The notes: generated by a model not told the origin, from the letters alone. Shown: positions 1-5,286, numbered from the stretch's first letter. The stretch: DNA of 5,797 nt from JAVBMO01 sp031552355 (GCA_031552355.1 JAVBMO010000106.1:1-5797); one strand, 5' to 3'. Made by a program: numbers and translations.

Positions 1-1
1 G

Positions 2-115
2 ACTAACTTTTTTACTAATCTTTTGGCAGGATTGGCTGCCTATAGTTTCTTCCCTAAAAAACCTGCCATCAAAGTCGATTTTGATCCTATATCCAATCAA
101 CTTGCTCTTTATTAA
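2..115 (+). CDS. Transposase C-terminal end (IS982-like), 5' end outside window
   Basis: An open frame runs in from the left edge and stops with TAA at 113-115, giving the last 37 residues of a protein. The tail contains NLLAGLAAYSFFPKKPAI, which resembles the C-terminus of DDE transposases of the IS982 family, where an 'NxLAGLIAYxxxPKKPS'-like ending is common. That family match is from memory of the family and was not searched. The catalytic DDE residues would lie outside the window, so activity cannot be judged. A candidate terminal repeat follows within 25 bases, which fits a transposase reading toward the right end of its element. Another DDE family with a similar tail remains possible. 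Confidence 0.6.
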   Translation, partial: TNFFTNLLAGLAAYSFFPKKPAIKVDFDPISNQLALY

Positions 116-123
116 TGCTTTTT

Positions 124-140
124 ATATCGAACTCAGGTTA
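124..140. repeat. Candidate right terminal inverted repeat of the IS element
   Basis: TATCGAACTCAGGTTA lies just after the transposase stop; on the other strand it reads TAACCTGAGTTCGATA. Position and form suit the right end of an IS982-type element. The left end is not in the window, so neither the inverted pair nor the target duplication can be verified. This is an inference from position and general appearance. Confidence 0.45.
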
Positions 141-251
141 ATATGCTGACAGGTGGTAAGATAGTACGGCCGGGAAAATGTTTTCGAAGGAAATTGCCGC
201 AAAAATAAATTTGAAGAACGAAAGAAATGAGAGTACGTGCAAATATTAATG

Positions 252-274
252 CAAACGTAATTTTTGCAAACTTA
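252..274 (-). promoter_or_regulatory. Two overlapping minus-strand -7 boxes facing the IS end
   Basis: Read on the minus strand, TAAGTTTG (267-274) and TACGTTTG (252-259) both fit the Bacteroidota TAnnTTTG consensus. A TTTG lies 24 bases upstream of the second box (284-287), slightly wider than usual spacing. Transcription would run left across 116-250 into the IS end, where no intact ORF is visible. This may be the promoter of a gene cut off by the insertion, or chance in AT-rich DNA. The rest of 116-333 holds only tiny unsupported ORFs. Confidence 0.3.
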
Positions 275-333
275 CATTTACAGCAAAAAGAGGATTATAA
301 AAGTTTAATTGGATGAAGAATTTGTCGAAGAAT

Positions 334-1239
334 TTATTCGGCATTCATTTCCAATCCTATCTTCAGCCAATTGAAATAACGTTGTTTCAATTCCTGTGGC
401 GCTAAGATTTTAATATCGCCCGTGTGTTTTAGCAGTTCTATAAAAAAATCGTGGGTAGTGAAAATATTTAATTTGATTCGCAATTCAATCTCATTGTCAA
501 TCAAAATTTCCTGAGAATGATGAAACGGATAGGATTTGATATAGTTTGCTTTGCCTCGTGTGAAAGAAAGAACGACTTCCTGTGGCAAAGAATTTCCTTC
601 GGGCAGCATGATGCCGAAGCAGGGCTCAAACTGACTGAATACAGGCTGTTCCAGTTTGTATTTGAATTTTGTTGTGGTGGCTTCTAATTGGCTGATTCTT
701 TCAAGACCAAAAGTCCGCAAAGCCTTTTGTTTGGTGCAATAAGCCAGCAGATACCAACGCCCGATGCTTTCTTTTAGCCCCAATGGATAAACTTTGCGCA
801 GTTCAGCTTGGGATTTGTTGAATTTTTGATGATAAAATTCCACAACCAATTTGTTTCGAATGGCTTGCAATAGCGGATGAATATGCTGAATGCCTTTGGT
901 GTGGCGAGTTTCAAGCTGAATAAAACGGCTTAAATCGGTGGACGTGTTCAAAGCCATAAACAATTCCAATGATTCCATGGCGTATTGTGAAATGGAATCT
1001 GTTTCAACTTCTTCATTGATAGAATAGGTATTTCCATTCTTGCGATCGCAAAGGATTTCAATGCCATAAACAGACGAGATGTATTGAATATCACGCAAAA
1101 ATGTCCTTTTGCTTAAATCCAAAAGATAATCGTCATTGCTCTGCAAATAACTTTTGATTTCCTGAAAAGTGGCTTTCCCCCTGTTTCTAAGAAAGTTGAT
1201 AATGGCAAGATGCCGTTGAGAAATATCAATTTGTGCCAT
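334..1239 (-). CDS. WYL-domain transcriptional regulator (YafY/DeoR-type HTH)
   Basis: This 301-aa protein has the layout of YafY-like WYL regulators. An N-terminal winged helix-turn-helix covers about residues 8-75, with the recognition helix near SKRTFLRDIQYI (43-54). A WYL domain covers about 125-195, with RWYLLAY at 161-167 and RTFGLERI at 175-182. A C-terminal WCX-like region covers about 219-292. The WYL fold is thought to bind ligands such as nucleic acids or nucleotides and to control DNA binding by the HTH dimer; CapW and BrxR are defence-linked members. Length is normal and no damage is seen. The ATG at 1239 gives the HTH its usual N-terminal placement. The gene lies 106 bases downstream of the ATPase gene on the same strand. 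A perfect 11-bp inverted repeat 42 bases upstream of its start is a possible autoregulatory operator. The fold is secure; target and ligand are unknown. Confidence 0.9.
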   Translation of the reverse strand: MAQIDISQRHLAIINFLRNRGKATFQEIKSYLQSNDDYLLDLSKRTFLRDIQYISSVYGIEILCDRKNGNTYSINEEVETDSISQYAMESLELFMALNTSTDLSRFIQLETRHTKGIQHIHPLLQAIRNKLVVEFYHQKFNKSQAELRKVYPLGLKESIGRWYLLAYCTKQKALRTFGLERISQLEATTTKFKYKLEQPVFSQFEPCFGIMLPEGNSLPQEVVLSFTRGKANYIKSYPFHHSQEILIDNEIELRIKLNIFTTHDFFIELLKHTGDIKILAPQELKQRYFNWLKIGLEMNAE

Positions 1240-1280
1240 AAATTTACTATAGAAAGTTTAAAAATTTCACTCAAAATAAT

Positions 1281-1329
1281 TTATTATTCGCGGGAAGTCG
1301 AATATTTTTTGAGTTACAGCGAATAATAA
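1281..1329. repeat. Inverted-repeat element, copy 1 (between regulator and ATPase genes)
   Basis: TTATTATTCGC (1281-1291) and GCGAATAATAA (1319-1329) form a perfect 11-bp inverted repeat around a 27-base centre. Positions 1285-1328 match 2838-2881 in the same orientation at 40 of 44 bases, so this is one of two direct repeats bracketing the ATPase gene. It starts 42 bases upstream of the regulator start and ends 17 bases beyond the ATPase stop. It could be an operator, a transcript-end hairpin, or the end of a mobile unit. Confidence 0.85.
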
Positions 1330-1345
1330 TTTTTAAAAATCAACC

Positions 1346-2761
1346 TTAGCAAAACAAATCATCTGCTTTTATCTCTGATTGTATCATGCCTGAATAGCTG
1401 TTGAACTTTACGCCATAAGTAGTAATCATTGTCAAATGGACGGCTTTTCTAGTTTGGGTTTCTTGGCAAAATACATTCTTTTTGTTGCGGATATTTTCAC
1501 CCATTTTTTTGTCAATGGTAAATTCGCCGTTAGTGTATTTTATTTCACAAAGATTGATAACCTTGTCGTTTCTATCAATAAGCAAATCAATTTGAGCGCC
1601 GGCACCGGATTTTTGGCTTCGCCATGATGATGTTTGGGTTAATACGCCGGAAATACCAAGCACCGTTTTAATTTGAGCAATATGCCACAGGCAAACCTGT
1701 TCAAAGGCGTAGCCTGTCCATGCGCGATGCTTGGCGCTATCAATGGTATTTGTCCAAAAATGCTCATCATTGTATTTATTATGGCGAACAAAGTTGAGGT
1801 AAAAAAGTGAATAGGCATCAATTAATTGGTACAACACATTTTTTTGCGCTTTGCCAAAAGCATGGTAGCTTTGAATAAATCCGCATTGTTCCAATTCTTC
1901 AAGCGTTTTGGAAAGTCCTCCGCCATCGCTTAGTTTGGTGGCTTTGATAATTTCGTCTCGACTAAGCCCTTTATTCTTAGAGCCTAAGGCAGTAATAATT
2001 TTAATATGATTTTCGGAATGTTTAAAAAGGGAGGCATAGAGATTTGAAAATTCAACCTTCAGTATTGCATCTTTAGCAAAACACAATGCATCAATATTTT
2101 GAGCTAAACTTAGCTTTTTTTGAATCAAACTCAAATAATAGGGAATTCCCCCTAAAATCATATAGCTTTCAATGATTTGATAGCGGCTCAAAACGATATT
2201 ATTTCCCGAAAAGAATTCTTCACATTCTTTTAATGTAAAAGGTTTTACGTGTATTTTTCGTGTAATTCGGTTATGCAAGCCGCCACGATTTTTAATCAAT
2301 TTGTTAATCATCCAAGAGGTGGCCGATCCGCATACAATCAGCAGAATATCAGGCCGTGCAGAAGCCCATCCATTCCAAAAATGTTCCAGGGCAGCAATAA
2401 ATCCGGATTTGTGGGTATCCATCCACGGCAATTCATCCAAAAAAACGACTTTTTTCCCTTTCTTTTTGGAATGTTCTAATAAATGGATTAATTGATCAAA
2501 AGCATCAAACCAATTGTTTGTCAGTGTGTAAGGCGTTTTTCCCTGTTTTTGAATAATGGCATGAAAATTTTTCAATTGCATTTCCGTATTACTGTTGGCT
2601 AAACCTGTAAGATAGAAAGCGAAGTTGTTATTAAAAAATTCCCTTATCAGAAAAGTCTTTCCTACACGCCGCCTTCCATAAACTGCCAAAAATTCCGGCT
2701 TGTCCGATGCGAAATATTCATTTAGCGCAGATTGCTCATTGTGTCGTCCTGCTATTTTCAT
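1346..2761 (-). CDS. AAA+ ATPase (COG1672 type) with C-terminal PD-(D/E)XK nuclease motif
   Basis: This 471-aa protein belongs to the 'archaeal ATPase' STAND-like group that is also common in Bacteroidota. Visible motifs are Walker A GRRRVGKT (29-36), Walker B VVFLDELPW (105-113), a sensor-1-like strand LLIVCGSATSW (140-150), and a basic segment LHNRITRKIHVKPF (162-175). GGIPYYL (204-210) is characteristic of the family. A winged-helix region lies at about 249-300, followed by YQLIDAYSLFYLNF (311-324). The C-terminal part has the GYAFEQVC signature and then D392...E406-x-K408 (in IDLL and CEIKY), the PD-(D/E)XK nuclease core, as in DUF234-type tails. All ATPase and nuclease residues appear intact. 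The biological role of the family is poorly known; DNA-linked or mobile-element functions have been proposed. The gene sits alone between two direct repeats and has its own promoter box. The family call is strong; nuclease activity is inferred. Confidence 0.88.
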   Translation of the reverse strand: MKIAGRHNEQSALNEYFASDKPEFLAVYGRRRVGKTFLIREFFNNNFAFYLTGLANSNTEMQLKNFHAIIQKQGKTPYTLTNNWFDAFDQLIHLLEHSKKKGKKVVFLDELPWMDTHKSGFIAALEHFWNGWASARPDILLIVCGSATSWMINKLIKNRGGLHNRITRKIHVKPFTLKECEEFFSGNNIVLSRYQIIESYMILGGIPYYLSLIQKKLSLAQNIDALCFAKDAILKVEFSNLYASLFKHSENHIKIITALGSKNKGLSRDEIIKATKLSDGGGLSKTLEELEQCGFIQSYHAFGKAQKNVLYQLIDAYSLFYLNFVRHNKYNDEHFWTNTIDSAKHRAWTGYAFEQVCLWHIAQIKTVLGISGVLTQTSSWRSQKSGAGAQIDLLIDRNDKVINLCEIKYTNGEFTIDKKMGENIRNKKNVFCQETQTRKAVHLTMITTYGVKFNSYSGMIQSEIKADDLFC

Positions 2762-2780
2762 ATTTAATTTTAATGAATTT

Positions 2781-2830
2781 TTATTCCTCGCTGCAAATAT
2801 ACAAAATAATATTGTTTCAGCGAATAATAA
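2781..2830. repeat. Imperfect inverted repeat over the ATPase promoter
   Basis: TTATTCCTCGCTG (2781-2793) and CAGCGAATAATAA (2818-2830) are inverted repeats matching at 11 of 13 positions. The right arm is identical over 13 bases to the right arm of copy 1 (1317-1329). The unit encloses the -7 box of the ATPase gene and lies directly beside the next repeat copy, giving a tandem arrangement upstream of this gene. Confidence 0.7.
2794..2801 (-). promoter_or_regulatory. Bacteroidota -7 box for the ATPase gene
   Basis: On the minus strand TATATTTG matches TAnnTTTG, 33 bases upstream of the ATPase ATG, implying a short leader. No good -33 TTG is seen at the usual spacing; repeat arms occupy that position. 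Transcription may therefore depend on, or be blocked by, whatever binds the flanking GCGAATA arms. Confidence 0.5.
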
Positions 2831-2837
2831 AATAAAA

Positions 2838-2881
2838 TATTCGCGGAAAGTCTAATATTTTTCGAGTTACAGCGAGTAATA
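2838..2881. repeat. Inverted-repeat element, copy 2 (upstream of ATPase gene)
   Basis: This 44-base segment matches copy 1 (1285-1328) with four substitutions and no gaps. Its ends TATTCGC (2838-2844) and GCGAGTA (2872-2878) are inverted with one mismatch. It starts 77 bases upstream of the ATPase start codon, in the same orientation as copy 1, so the ATPase gene lies between direct repeats spaced 1553 bases apart. Confidence 0.85.
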
Positions 2882-2992
2882 TTTGTAGTTTTGTATCGGA
2901 TAATTGGTCTAATTATTTGGTATTTATGTGATTGAAAATAATTTCTACATATTAAATATGATTAGGAACTATTTGAATTTTGAGAGCTAAAT

Positions 2993-3148
2993 GCATTTAT
3001 ATTGCCGTTGCTTTTAAGCAACGGGATAAAGATGCTTCCAAAATAAAGGCTTTAGCCAAATTGTTTAGTTTACATAATTTGGGATAAAGCCCCAAAATTT
3101 TGTTTGAAATTCAAAATCTGTCAGCTAAAGCATGGCGGCAATGAAATT
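2993..3148. repeat. REPIN/MITE-like palindromic intergenic element
   Basis: The outer arms ATTGCCG (3001-3007) and CGGCAAT (3136-3142) are inverted, with looser AT-rich similarity outside them. Nested inside are a 9-bp perfect hairpin (CCGTTGCTT 3005-3013 with AAGCAACGG 3016-3024), GGCT-TT-AGCC (3048-3057), and TTTGGG/CCCAAA (3078-3083 with 3091-3096). GCTTTAGC (3049-3056) is matched in inverse by GCTAAAGC (3124-3131). No ORF is present. Hairpins of this type (CCGTTGC...GCAACGG and GGCTTTAGCC) resemble dispersed palindromic repeats of Bacteroidota genomes that are moved by REP-associated tyrosine transposases. Element limits are approximate and the genomic copy number cannot be seen here. Confidence 0.6.
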
Positions 3149-3247
3149 TAAACAATTTTATTTATATTGTTGTATTTGAGTTGTTTGCAGTTTGAAATAT
3201 GCGACAATATTTTTTATTTTCAAGAATCTTTATTGAGATATTTTATT

Positions 3248-3268
3248 ATGCGTCAAGTTTTGACGTAT
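3248..3268. repeat. Short hairpin or operator-like palindrome
   Basis: CGTCAA (3251-3256) and TTGACG (3260-3265) form a perfect inverted repeat around GTT, extendable by three pairs, one a G-T wobble. A TACTTTTG -7-like box follows at 3277-3284 on the plus strand, but no gene or convincing structured RNA starts just after it. It may be an orphan operator/promoter pair or a remnant. Confidence 0.4.
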
Positions 3269-3331
3269 ATGCGTTTTACTTTTGCAAAAAATGGAGTAAC
3301 TGTTTGAATTTTGACCAACATGGTATTTTAT

Positions 3332-3380
3332 ACAGGATTTACATGTTTTTGTATTTTGCCTTTGGCTAAATACATCCTGT
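3332..3380. repeat. Dispersed-repeat-like palindrome (ACAGGAT...ATCCTGT)
   Basis: ACAGGAT (3332-3338) is inverted as ATCCTGT (3374-3380). Inside is a second hairpin, TGTATTT (3350-3356) with AAATACA (3368-3374), extended by GCC/GGC (3358-3360 with 3364-3366) across one T-T mismatch, with a TTT loop. 'Aatcctgt'-type palindromes are frequent between genes in Bacteroidota; that comparison is from general knowledge. It is non-coding. The remaining stretch 3381-3580 shows no gene that can be supported. Confidence 0.55.
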
Positions 3381-3581
3381 GTTCATCTTGTCAAAAAAGA
3401 AAAATTATTTGTCCAGATTATATTTTTCAATTTTAAACAGTTTCTGAATCTTATGTTACACATTTTCATAGCACGTGCTTGAAAAAGGTATCAACCAAAG
3501 TCTCTTTTGGGGATTTATAGTTCTTTGAAATAAAGCCCATGATCTGAGAAATTAAAATTGTGTTCTAAAAATTTATTTTGC

Positions 3582-3611
3582 TTGCCTATTTTGTAAATTG
3601 TTGTAATTTTG
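3582..3611 (+). promoter_or_regulatory. Bacteroidota promoter driving the structured RNA
   Basis: TTG (3582-3584), a 19-base spacer and TAATTTTG (3604-3611) fit the Bacteroidota primary sigma consensus (TTG/TTTG, about 19-21 bases, TAnnTTTG). This is the best promoter in the window. Transcription would start near 3617. No ORF follows at once: the first ATG (3632) is stopped after three codons, while a long hairpin lies about 75 bases downstream. Confidence 0.7.
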
Positions 3612-3616
3612 CAGCA

Positions 3617-3810
3617 AACAAAAACCAAAATATGAGAAAATAGAGAATTAAGACATATATTTTTTAGATAAAGCTTTTGCTTTGTTACTGGTAATCTGTA
3701 AAATCGCCAATTTTAGCAACTACCTCGTAATAAGTAAAAGCTCATGCTGTTCTTAGGCATGGGCTTTCTTATTGTAGTTGCGGGTGTTTGGCGATACCTA
3801 CAGATTAAAT
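3617..3810 (+). ncRNA. Structured non-coding RNA with 116-nt extended hairpin; candidate 6S-like RNA
   Basis: Positions 3692-3807 fold into one long interrupted stem. The paired blocks are 3692-3700 with 3799-3807 (9 bp), 3703-3710 with 3788-3795 (8 bp), 3716-3723 with 3774-3781 (8 bp), 3729-3734 with 3768-3773 (6 bp), and 3737-3747 with 3757-3767 (11 bp, one G-T pair). Small internal loops and a 5-base one-sided bulge (3724-3728) separate them, and the apical loop is 9 nt. A small AAAGC/GCTTT hairpin lies at 3670-3683. A strong plus-strand promoter precedes it. A long rod with internal bubbles and a total length near 190 nt is the general form of 6S RNA, which binds RNA polymerase; a Flavobacteria-type 6S class exists. 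I cannot confirm class membership by eye. The 3' end is approximate: a short T run at 3828-3832 is the only terminator-like signal. Confidence 0.72.
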
Positions 3811-3832
3811 AAGATTAGTTCATGCCATTTTT

Positions 3833-3925
3833 ATGTCCAAAAAAATACAAAAGGGAAGCCGAAAACTTTTCGAGAAACGAACATCGCTTATTGATGTTCA
3901 ATTAGATGAAAAATATACAAAATGA
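3833..3925 (+). CDS. Possible 30-codon small protein overlapping the next gene
   Basis: ATG at 3833 opens a 30-codon frame ending in TGA at 3923-3925, overlapping the next ATG as ATGA, a pattern typical of translational coupling. The peptide is basic at its N-terminus and includes KGSRKLF, encoded by the 21-bp repeat at 3851-3871. The second copy of that repeat is also open in the same reading phase. It could be a leader peptide, a genuine small protein, or the remnant N-terminus of a larger gene. There is no family match and no clear ribosome binding site. Confidence 0.35.
   Translation: MSKKIQKGSRKLFEKRTSLIDVQLDEKYTK
3851..3871 (+). repeat. 21-bp direct repeat, copy A
   Basis: An exact 21-base match to 4585-4605, including GGGAAGCCGAAAACTTTTC. 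A short ATACAA motif lies just upstream in both copies. It ends 50 bases before the start of the 152-aa gene. With copy B it brackets that gene in a 734-base unit. Confidence 0.8.
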
Positions 3926-4380
3926 ACACAGAATATATAAAATTAAGAAAAAAGAAAAAAGAATTTTATGATATTCTTTTTGCTGAAAAATGTGACTTAA
4001 ATCTTTTAATAAAAAACATAAAGAAAACAGTTGGATTTCTTCATTATGAATTTGGTTTTTCTTATCATCATCATGCTGATGAAAAAATTTTCAAAAATGA
4101 TTATTATATTTATGAAAATTATACAAAGCCTATTAAACAGATTCCATCACAATTTAATATTACATACGAAGAAGCTATAAAACGTGTTAATGCACTAAAT
4201 CATTTAAAAATAAAAAATCTGAAAATAGAAGCATATTTTGAATATGATAATGAGTATGATGTTCATTATGATATAAATATTTTTATATATAACAAATTAT
4301 GTCCATCATTTATAAGAAAAAAAATATTATATATTCAAGATGAAATCGCTTTCAGAAACCTTAAAAGAAGCCTTGGATGA
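3922..4380 (+). CDS. Hypothetical protein, 152 aa
   Basis: I do not recognise a family. The protein starts with a lysine-rich helix (residues 7-14, LRKKKKEF). It has a histidine cluster followed by acidic residues, HHHADE (49-54), and a central helix-like stretch (EEAIKRVNALNHLKIKN). Alternating residues in KIEAYFEYD and DVHYDINIFIYN suggest two beta strands. It has no signal peptide or membrane segment and is probably cytosolic. The coding DNA is markedly AT-rich, and Lys, Ile, Tyr and Asn dominate. The ATG at 3922 is preceded in frame by a stop at 3907-3909, so the start is well limited. It is overlapped by the end of the 30-codon ORF and bracketed by the 21-bp repeats. A small cargo gene of a mobile cassette, or an immunity-type protein, would fit the setting, but there is no direct evidence for either. 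Confidence 0.65.
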   Translation: MNTEYIKLRKKKKEFYDILFAEKCDLNLLIKNIKKTVGFLHYEFGFSYHHHADEKIFKNDYYIYENYTKPIKQIPSQFNITYEEAIKRVNALNHLKIKNLKIEAYFEYDNEYDVHYDINIFIYNKLCPSFIRKKILYIQDEIAFRNLKRSLG

Positions 4381-4584
4381 TGTATGATGTAATAATTATT
4401 TCAATATAAGTGTATTGCTGAGAATTTTAGTTGTATTTGCAATTATAATTAAAATCGTCCTGAAAATCAAAATAATGAAACCGGAAAATTTTAACAGATA
4501 TTTAAAATCTTCAATGAATCCTGATTTTTATTTGCCGGCTTAATAGTACAAAAGTTTTTCAAAACAAAATTTATACAAAGAAAC
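4381..4584. other. Intergenic AT-rich stretch, no supported gene
   Basis: A 22-codon frame (4475-4543) starts with ATG and ends TAA-TAG but has no supporting features. No RNA hairpin, tRNA or strong promoter box was found. It separates the 152-aa gene from repeat copy B. Confidence 0.5.
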
Positions 4585-4605
4585 AAGGGAAGCCGAAAAC
4601 TTTTC
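4585..4605 (+). repeat. 21-bp direct repeat, copy B
   Basis: Identical to 3851-3871 over 21 bases and in the same orientation. It lies 30 bases before the start of the zinc-binding protein and is in frame with it: the frame stays open from 4525 through the repeat into the gene, with no ATG before 4636. Confidence 0.8.
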
Positions 4606-4635
4606 AGAGTAGGCAAATTAAATACGTTAATTATT

Positions 4636-4887
4636 ATGACAAAATTTTATTGTGCAAATTGCGGAAAGCATGAATCAACGGCAAAGACATTACTGTCTTA
4701 TAAATGTGAAAGACATCCTGATGGAGCTTGCAAAGGGTATCATGTTCTGTATGAAGGTGGGGAGAAAAGTAAATATACCTGCAAATATTGTGGCAAAACA
4801 GCCTCTTCAATTCGTCAATTGACAGGAATTCCTTGCCAACGGCATCCCAAAGGCCCTTCAAAAGGATATTGTGTTCCGGCTTTGTAA
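4636..4887 (+). CDS. Small protein with two tandem C2CH zinc-binding repeats
   Basis: This 83-aa protein is built from two repeats offset by 43 residues with identical ligand spacing C-x2-C-x14-C-x2-H. Repeat 1 has C6, C9, C24 and H27; repeat 2 has C49, C52, C67 and H70. Each ends with HPxG-x3-KGY followed by H36 or C79, a possible extra ligand. The core CKYCGKTASSIRQLTG, then CQRHP, recalls short zinc-ribbon modules found in many Bacteroidota proteins, often at C-termini. Their role is unknown; nucleic-acid or protein binding is a guess. No enzyme motif, signal peptide or membrane segment is present. ATG 4636 is the only ATG before the first cysteine pair; an alternative start codon further upstream cannot be excluded because the frame stays open to 4525. 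Its stop lies 18 bases before the truncated ATPase relic, so the gene appears to have landed next to, or replaced, the front of that gene. Confidence 0.75.
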   Translation: MTKFYCANCGKHESTAKTLLSYKCERHPDGACKGYHVLYEGGEKSKYTCKYCGKTASSIRQLTGIPCQRHPKGPSKGYCVPAL

Positions 4888-4905
4888 GTACGAAGTTGTC
4901 GATAA

Positions 4906-5268
4906 AGTGAAATTATTGAAAAATTTGAAGGTATTTTAATCGCAACAACCAATTTGGAAATGAATTTGGATAAAGCCTTTGAACGTCGTTTCTTATTTAA
5001 AGTAAAATTCGATAAGCCTTCTATTGAAAACAAGCAAAAGATATGGAAAAGTAAAATTGAACATTTGAGAGATGAAGAAGCTTTTTCCCTTGCTCAACAA
5101 TACAATTTTTCAGGAGGCGAAATCGACAACATTGTTAGAAAAATAACAATGGATGAAGTGCTTAACGAAACAAGAATTTCCTTTGAGGATATTGTGGATT
5201 TGTGTAAAGGCGAACGGTTTGAAAAACAAACAAGTAAAAAAATAGGATTTCTTCAACAAGCAGGATAG
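4906..5268 (+). pseudogene. 5'-truncated AAA+ ATPase (C-terminal fragment)
   Basis: From 4906 a frame reads EIIEKFEGILIATTNLEMN, then DKAFERRFLFKVKFDKPS, then SGGEIDNIVRK, to TAG at 5266-5268. ILIATTN is a sensor-1 strand, FERRF holds the arginine-finger region (box VII), and SGGEIDNIVRK is the sensor-2 helix of classical AAA proteins. The frame is closed by TAA at 4903-4905, and Walker A and B, which should lie upstream, are missing; the upstream DNA encodes the zinc protein instead. About 120 residues remain. An internal ATG (4954) could start a 104-aa peptide, but it would lack an ATP site. This is a decayed gene with its front removed by deletion or insertion. It is not related in sequence to the minus-strand ATPase of this window. 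Confidence 0.8.
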
Positions 5269-5286
5269 TTTTATAGGAAATTTAAT

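Noticed and set aside
227..316. 29-codon plus-strand ORF between the IS end and the regulator gene
   Set aside because: No ribosome binding site or family match, and it runs through the opposite-strand promoter-like boxes.
334..2761. Complete BREX or CBASS-like defence system
   Set aside because: A WYL regulator and an ATPase-nuclease are present, but no cyclase, PglX, PglZ, BrxC or recognisable effector is seen. The regulator alone is not enough.
1281..2881. CRISPR array
   Set aside because: The repeats are few, unevenly spaced and bracket a gene; there are no regular spacers and no cas genes.
3466..3540. Minus-strand 24-codon ORF with protein-like composition
   Set aside because: Too short, no promoter or family match, and the upstream frame gives no longer protein. 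At best a relic.
3617..3810. Retron-type msr-msd RNA
   Set aside because: The long hairpin invites the idea, but no reverse transcriptase gene is in the window and no a1/a2 end pairing or branching-guanosine context could be made out.
3833..4380. One gene split by a frameshift between the 30-codon ORF and the 152-aa ORF
   Set aside because: The ATGA overlap and the good start of the second frame are better explained by two adjacent frames; no homopolymer error is evident at the junction. It cannot be fully excluded.
4475..4543. 22-codon plus-strand ORF
   Set aside because: No promoter, family or overlap supports translation; frames this short are expected by chance.
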